Source of the DNA: Periplaneta americana
Taxonomy: Eukaryota; Arthropoda; Insecta; Blattodea; Blattidae
Length of the DNA: 64,000 nucleotides
Assembly (NCBI RefSeq): GCF_040183065.1
Contig: NC_091124.1
Coordinates: forward strand, 64,672,001 to 64,736,000
Direction of reading: 5' to 3'
Part shown: positions 59,480 through 64,000 of the stretch, one piece after another
How the letters are laid out: every line of letters starts with the position of its first letter
How positions within the stretch are numbered: the stretch's first letter is position 1
Translations under genes and position numbers: made by a program
Notes under the pieces: generated by a model
What the model saw: the letters and a program-made list of their open reading frames with translations, nothing else
Told to the model about the DNA's origin: nothing
The model's database searches: none

Positions 59480-60150
59480 AAAGTATTTTCTGAGTTTTAT
59501 CCTTGGTGTGCATCATTGCTGTTAATGAAGAAGTAGTTCACTTTTTAAGAAATCAATGTAAAAAACATACCAGAGTTTTGTCATCTCAAGTGCTGATTTG
59601 ATTAAAGAATTCACCAAAAGATGTGAAAAAGAAGTTATGTGACCATCCATCCTGATTTTTCTGGGACAGTCCTAATTTTAAACCTTCTGTCTCGGATTTT
59701 TCTGAAGGCATTTTGGGACACCAATTTGTCCCAGATTTTGCCTAGATGTTAGGATTTATTCTGATTTAGATTTTGCTGGATTCATAGTAATAGTTTTAAG
59801 GGATATGAATTCTAAAGTTGTCAGTAAGTTGCCTTTGCTGGTGTTGCTATTATATCTCATTCACTTCAAAATTGGCTACCACTCATATTCAGTTCAATGA
59901 GTGGGGCTGGCAGTGCCAGTATTCAAATATACATAGATTGGACTGAGAGAGATGTTATGAGCCATGTGATTAACTGACTGACGTTTTCATTCCATGTGAT
60001 ATACTAGCCTGATGCAACAAGATTGCATTTTCATATGACTCATACAACAAGTACTCTCTTCCTCACCAATCACTGTTCTAAGAAAACATCTACTGGTAGA
60101 ATAAACATTTACACTAATAAATGAGAAGCGAATAAAATAAACGGTAAAGT
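59480..60150. other. Intergenic DNA
   Basis: Nothing recognised with confidence. Confidence 0.4.
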
Positions 60151-60620
60151 TCCCTACAGTCTCAAGAAAACTGGAGGGCGTACAACTAGAAACTAAAAAA
60201 TAAACTTAAGTCCTCCTTAAAAATAGCCGATTAGATACTGCTCTGAAAAGAACAGAAAACTGTATACAGTCATCCCCCAGGAAAGGAAAATCTAAATATT
60301 TATGCAGAAAAAAGGAAAGCATATAAGAAACTGCTCAAGATCAAGGGAACTAATTTCATAGAAGAAGAAGGGAAAGCTCAAGCTCAAGAGGCGCAAATAG
60401 AGCCCTTTCTTGCCCTTGGAAGAAAGTTAACCAGTGGAATCTTGGGGAACACTTCTTCCTTCTCTTCAACAGAGGTAACCTAACCAATGCATGCCAAATC
60501 AAAAAGCCAGAGTCACACGACGAAGAATTGTTACTGTATAAGCATAGCAGAAGAAGAGAAGTAAGAACAGCCATCCTCAAGGCGAAAGAAAAAGCAATCA
60601 GACCAGACGAAATTTAGTAG
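60150..60620 (+). pseudogene. LINE fragment before the RT palm, decayed
   Basis: Broken + frames read IYAEKRKAYKKLLKIKG, later NLTNACQIKKPESHDEELL, then VRTAILKAKEKAIRPDEI. The last resembles the conserved 'AI..KAK..KA.GPDEI' segment that links endonuclease and RT in Jockey/RTE LINEs. Several frameshifts are present. Confidence 0.65.
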
Positions 60621-60769
60621 ATCAAATGACTCTCTTCCGAAACAATCTATTCAACACATCAGTCGATTTTAATATGTATAATATATAATTTTTGTGTCTT
60701 ATGTTATTTTATCCATGTATTGTAATGTGTTGCTTTTATAGCGATTCTGTTTTATATTGGGTATTCATA

Positions 60770-61545
60770 TTTCTCACGTAAATTTATATAAAAAGTTCAC
60801 AATTCATTTATACTATCGCACTTTGCAATGTGCCCCGATTTTGGAACTTGAAAATCTGTTCACCTTACTTATACATATCATGTATGATGAACTCAAAAGT
60901 CTGTGCTCCGTTCTTACCAGTGGAATTTGCACGGCTGATAAAGAAATTTGGTATCAGATAGAATCAAGAACAGACCTTTCAGCCAGGCAACTTTCTACCA
61001 TTAAAGGCTGTAGTGGTAAAATATCGAAGTTCAATTCTACATGAAAGACATGCCAGGAAAGAAGTTCTTCTATTTCTTAGAAATGTACAACAGCATTATA
61101 CAGAAAACATTACTATCTGTCTCTGCGTCTGAATCTTTTCTTAAACATCCCCGTCTCTTGCAACCTAAGGAAAAAAATTCAGAAGCATCATTTATAAATT
61201 GTGAAAGTTGCTGAGGTTCTCTCTATAGATGTTCCTACTGATATTCTGCAGAATGAGTGGAAAATGCTACATTTAGAAAAAGTTACAGTAAATGAAAAAT
61301 CTACTATTGATGAATATTGAAAACTGTCTATTGTGGCATGCTTAAGTATTCAAATGTTTCAGAAGTAATAAAGATGTGTTTGACTCTATCCCATGAGAGT
61401 GCAGACGTAAAAGAAAGGTTTCTCTCGGTCAGGTAGAATTTTAACTGATAACAAAGCATCCATGTCATTGCGAATGCTAAATGCATGATTGAATATTCAA
61501 GATGCTTAAAAAAAACTATGAAATCGACCAGAATTAGTCCCAATC
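60770..61545 (+). pseudogene. hAT transposase, C-terminal part, heavily decayed
   Basis: It reads FTLLIHIMYDELKSLCSVL, then IKMCLTLSHESADVKERF, and in a shifted frame GRILTDNKASMSLRMLNA. This order is the C-terminal dimerisation region of the same kind of hAT element seen at 56590-57212. The two may therefore be one element opened by later insertions. Confidence 0.7.
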
Positions 61546-62053
61546 ACTTGATAAGGTCTCCTCATTCTTCTTACATTGCATATCAGTACATAGATTACTT
61601 TTAATTATATTTGCAATGACAGTTGAGTTACTTTTTGATTACTTAAAAAAATAGTTACTTTTCAACTACTATGATTGTATGTACTGAGTTGATTCCTGGA
61701 CGTGATATTCCAATGTACGAAATCTGATGGTTGGATAGACATTATACACGTATTTCTACGTTTTAGGATATTGTGTTATGATTAAAGACCAGATTTTTAG
61801 GTTTTTGAAATACGGTAGGTGAAATAGGATTTTTTAGGTTTTATGTCCAACCTGTGAAAGGGGTCGCAAAAACTGCCCAATCGTTAAAAATTTATCCTTA
61901 CAGTTATTCTTTTAAGGCAACATGAACCACGAAATTGACCTTTACAAGAACCAAACTGTTTATCAAAATTTATAAGATTCAAAATTTTTGCTCCTTCCCC
62001 TTTAACATTATTTGTAGTTTGAATAAATTATTATAACAATTAACATTTTATGT

Positions 62054-62104
62054 TAACGCTAATGGCTTCATTGCCAAAGTCCGGCATTAGATAACAACAA
62101 CAAC
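62054..62104 (+). mobile_element. 51-bp retro-inserted tail with perfect 12-bp duplication
   Basis: The insert 'taacgctaatggcttcattg' to 'ggcattagataacaacaac' ends in a CAA tail. It is flanked by a perfect 'aacattttatgt' at 62042-62053 and 62105-62116. It is the same tail as at 31446-31531. Confidence 0.85.
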
Positions 62105-62365
62105 AACATTTTATGTAATATAATTTGCCTTGATGCAACTATATAAATTTCAATTTTCAATAGATGAAAGGTACAATATACACACAACTTTTGAATTAAA
62201 TTTATTCAAACTTGATCAAGAATTATTTTAAAAAGTAACAAACAGACAAACAAACAAACAAACAAAACAACATTATTTACTGCTTATTGTTCCTGCTTAA
62301 AATATATGACCAAATTCTTTTCAAGATTCTAGACTGAGAAATTCTTTCTATTTTTTTGCTACACA

Positions 62366-62620
62366 TTAAATGAGAAAGATCTCTTCTAACGAAACAGAGT
62401 TAGGAAATGATCCCAGGATGGAGGCAGCATTCCCTCGCTGAACCGCTATTCCAATGCGTTGACGAAGGAAATTGATACATCTAGGATCGCCGGTACAGGA
62501 CAGTAGGCGTGTACCAATTTGGGTGAGTAGATCCTTAGTGTCTCTACACCACGGACCAAAGGTCTCAACTGCAAAATACATTAAATACATTAAAGGACGA
62601 AAAGATTGTTTTGACAGCAC
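62366..62620 (-). pseudogene. LINE C-terminal fragment
   Basis: The minus frame reads FAVETFGPWCRDTKDLLTQI, GTRLLSCTGDPRCINFLRQR and IGIAVQRGNAASILGSFP. I recognise this as a C-terminal stretch common in invertebrate non-LTR retrotransposons ('ET.GPW...TGD.R....L.QR...A.QRGNAAS..GT'). The frame is open for 84 codons and then ends. The rest of the element is not found. Confidence 0.7.
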
Positions 62621-62713
62621 ATGACGTCATAGGTGCAAATTTGTAGCTAACGTGCAAATTTCATCGCTGTCTCTGCAGCAGGTACCCACGGTAACAGACA
62701 ATTAAAGCTTTCC

Positions 62714-63126
62714 GTGCGTTTTTTTTTTAAAGCAAGACGTAAAGCGCTGCAGCAAGACCGTTCTTTTATTACATTTGCTTCACCGTCTTTGCAGTAGCGC
62801 TGTAGTAAGCGTGCAGCAAATCAAAACTTCGCTTTATGAGTTTGCTGCGCGATCCATCATGGCGGAATGTGTGTTTTGGTCTTTTGCAACGTTTATTATT
62901 GTCAAAATCGTCGAGTAATAATAATTCCATGTCATTATCATGGAAGTCGAAATTATTTAACATGTTTGGTTCTTTTAGGGTTAAATTTATTACGGCAGAA
63001 ATAGAAGCCAATATTAATTGTTCACCATTTTGCAGTCAGTTGACCTACTTACGTTTTTTTCGACCCTCATTTTGCTGCAGCAAAGGCATGAAGCGCTTTA
63101 CTGAAGCACTTTAAAAAAAAACGCAC
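62714..63126. mobile_element. MITE with GTGCG-T9-AAAG ends
   Basis: The left end 'gtgcgttttttttttaaag' and right end 'ctttaaaaaaaaacgcac' are inverted repeats. Inside both, 'aaagcgct' and 'gctgcagcaa' recur inverted. The flanks 'agctttcc' and 'agtttccc' are a possible 8-bp duplication with two mismatches. A minus frame of 80 codons (62769-63011) has acidic and basic runs but no domain I know. Confidence 0.65.
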
Positions 63127-63559
63127 AGTTTCCCTCTGGGTGAAGCTGTCATATTAAAACTGAAGAAAATATTGCAGAGGAATCCAGGGTTTGAAAAAAT
63201 GAACCACAAGATATTCCAATATTTCTTTCATAAATTTATTGTGTTACACTTCGGACATAGATATGCCTATAAGGTTAAATCGATGTAGTTTAAACCAAAC
63301 TACATTATCCTGAAATATTTTTTATTCCTTCTGGAACAGTCTGTAGGCCTATATGCAATGATTATCCAAGTCTGACAAATGGCCTAGTAGCATTCGTGCC
63401 TCAGACCTATTGTATAATGATTACGAGAAACGAAAGTACCTACCCCACAAAAAGCTCTCTGCAGCATCTACTTTTTCTACCACAAATTCCATTACGATTT
63501 ATCAGGGGATGAGCCTGGGCCTCTTAGATGGAAAACCAGCGTGCTAGCACTTGAACCAC

Positions 63560-63745
63560 AGGTATGGCACCTGGATTGGTACTGGTTGGATTTTTCCCTC
63601 AGCTGTAAGGCGAATGTCAGGTAATAGCATGACAAATCCTCGGCCTCATCTTGCCAAATAGGTATCATTTCGCTGTCACCAATTCGATACGAGTAACCTA
63701 TTAGTTGATTCAGCGTCGTTGAATAACCTGTTAAAAATCTTTATT
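63560..63745 (+). repeat. SINE family 3, plus orientation
   Basis: 'ggatttttccctcagctgta', 'aggcgaatgtcaggtaatag', 'cctcggcctcatcttgcca' and 'cagcgtcgttgaataacct' match the family 3 body read on the plus strand. The head is poorly preserved. Confidence 0.75.
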
Positions 63746-64000
63746 ACAAATTTTAAAATATTCTTATAAGACATAGTATAGGATTTTTTGCCTTAACGCC
63801 GAGTTCGAGCCCCGAAAATGTATAATTGTTCATTATGGGGGGAGGGATATTCGCACCCTCAGTAGATGACATTTTACTTTCGTAATTAATTTCCAACTTT
63901 GTTTTACTGGTTGAAATGAAATTCTAATAATAAAGTAGTAGTAAATTATCAAAGGGTTTGGTACAGATTTATTAAAATATTTTTACAGCAGTATTTTATT

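Noticed and set aside
60356-60580. Minus-strand frame of 74 codons
   Set aside because: It overlaps the plus-strand LINE fragment, whose motifs are recognisable. The minus frame is a shadow.

Overview
This window looks like nuclear DNA of a large, AT-rich, transposon-laden insect genome. It has GT-AG introns, many tRNA-headed SINEs with target-site duplications, and decayed LINE, hAT, mariner, Helitron, P-like and Penelope copies. The repeat mix, especially the SINE with a pseudo-tRNA head followed by a 'gttgaggtttttt...cagcgtcgtaaaataaccca' type body, is most like a cockroach (Blattodea). That attribution is from memory and is not proven here. I see no prokaryotic, plasmid or CRISPR features.

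Two host genes can be assembled from the sequence, both on the + strand. Gene 1 (CDS 6744-20509, five exons, 269 codons) encodes a four-helix membrane protein of the TMEM179 type. All exon phases agree and its last exon encodes a short polar tail. Gene 2 (CDS 41705-53123, five exons, 290 codons) encodes a putative secreted or type I membrane protein. It has a signal peptide, a Ser/Thr-rich polar stretch, one transmembrane segment and a short basic tail. I do not recognise its family by name. The first coding exon is a 12-nt stub and the last is 27 nt.

Layout: 1-6600 is upstream repeat territory: a LINE fragment, tRNA-like foldback repeats, a SINE nested in a MITE, and a complete but dead hAT element with a perfect 8-bp duplication. 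6744-20509 is gene 1. Its introns carry an R2-type LINE remnant, an uninterrupted 1.65-kb (TG)n tract followed by T14-CAG, a frameshifted mariner, a non-autonomous Helitron, a short partial copy of its own exon 4, and a MITE. 20510-41500 is intergenic: LINE remnants, a P-superfamily element with a THAP relic and perfect 8-bp duplication, and two mariner-like derivatives. 41705-53123 is gene 2, with SINEs, a Penelope-like element flanked by inverted repeats, and a 191-bp head-to-head SINE palindrome in its introns. 53124-64000 is again repeats: a MITE, a decayed hAT split by later insertions, a second hAT with an 8-bp duplication, and LINE scraps.

I found no convincing new multi-gene biological system. 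The most unusual items are the giant TG/T-tract next to a cryptic 3' splice site, the foldback elements built from head-to-head pseudo-tRNAs, the exon-4 fragment duplication, the P-like element with a THAP relic, and two minimal retro-inserted tails of 51 and 86 bp.
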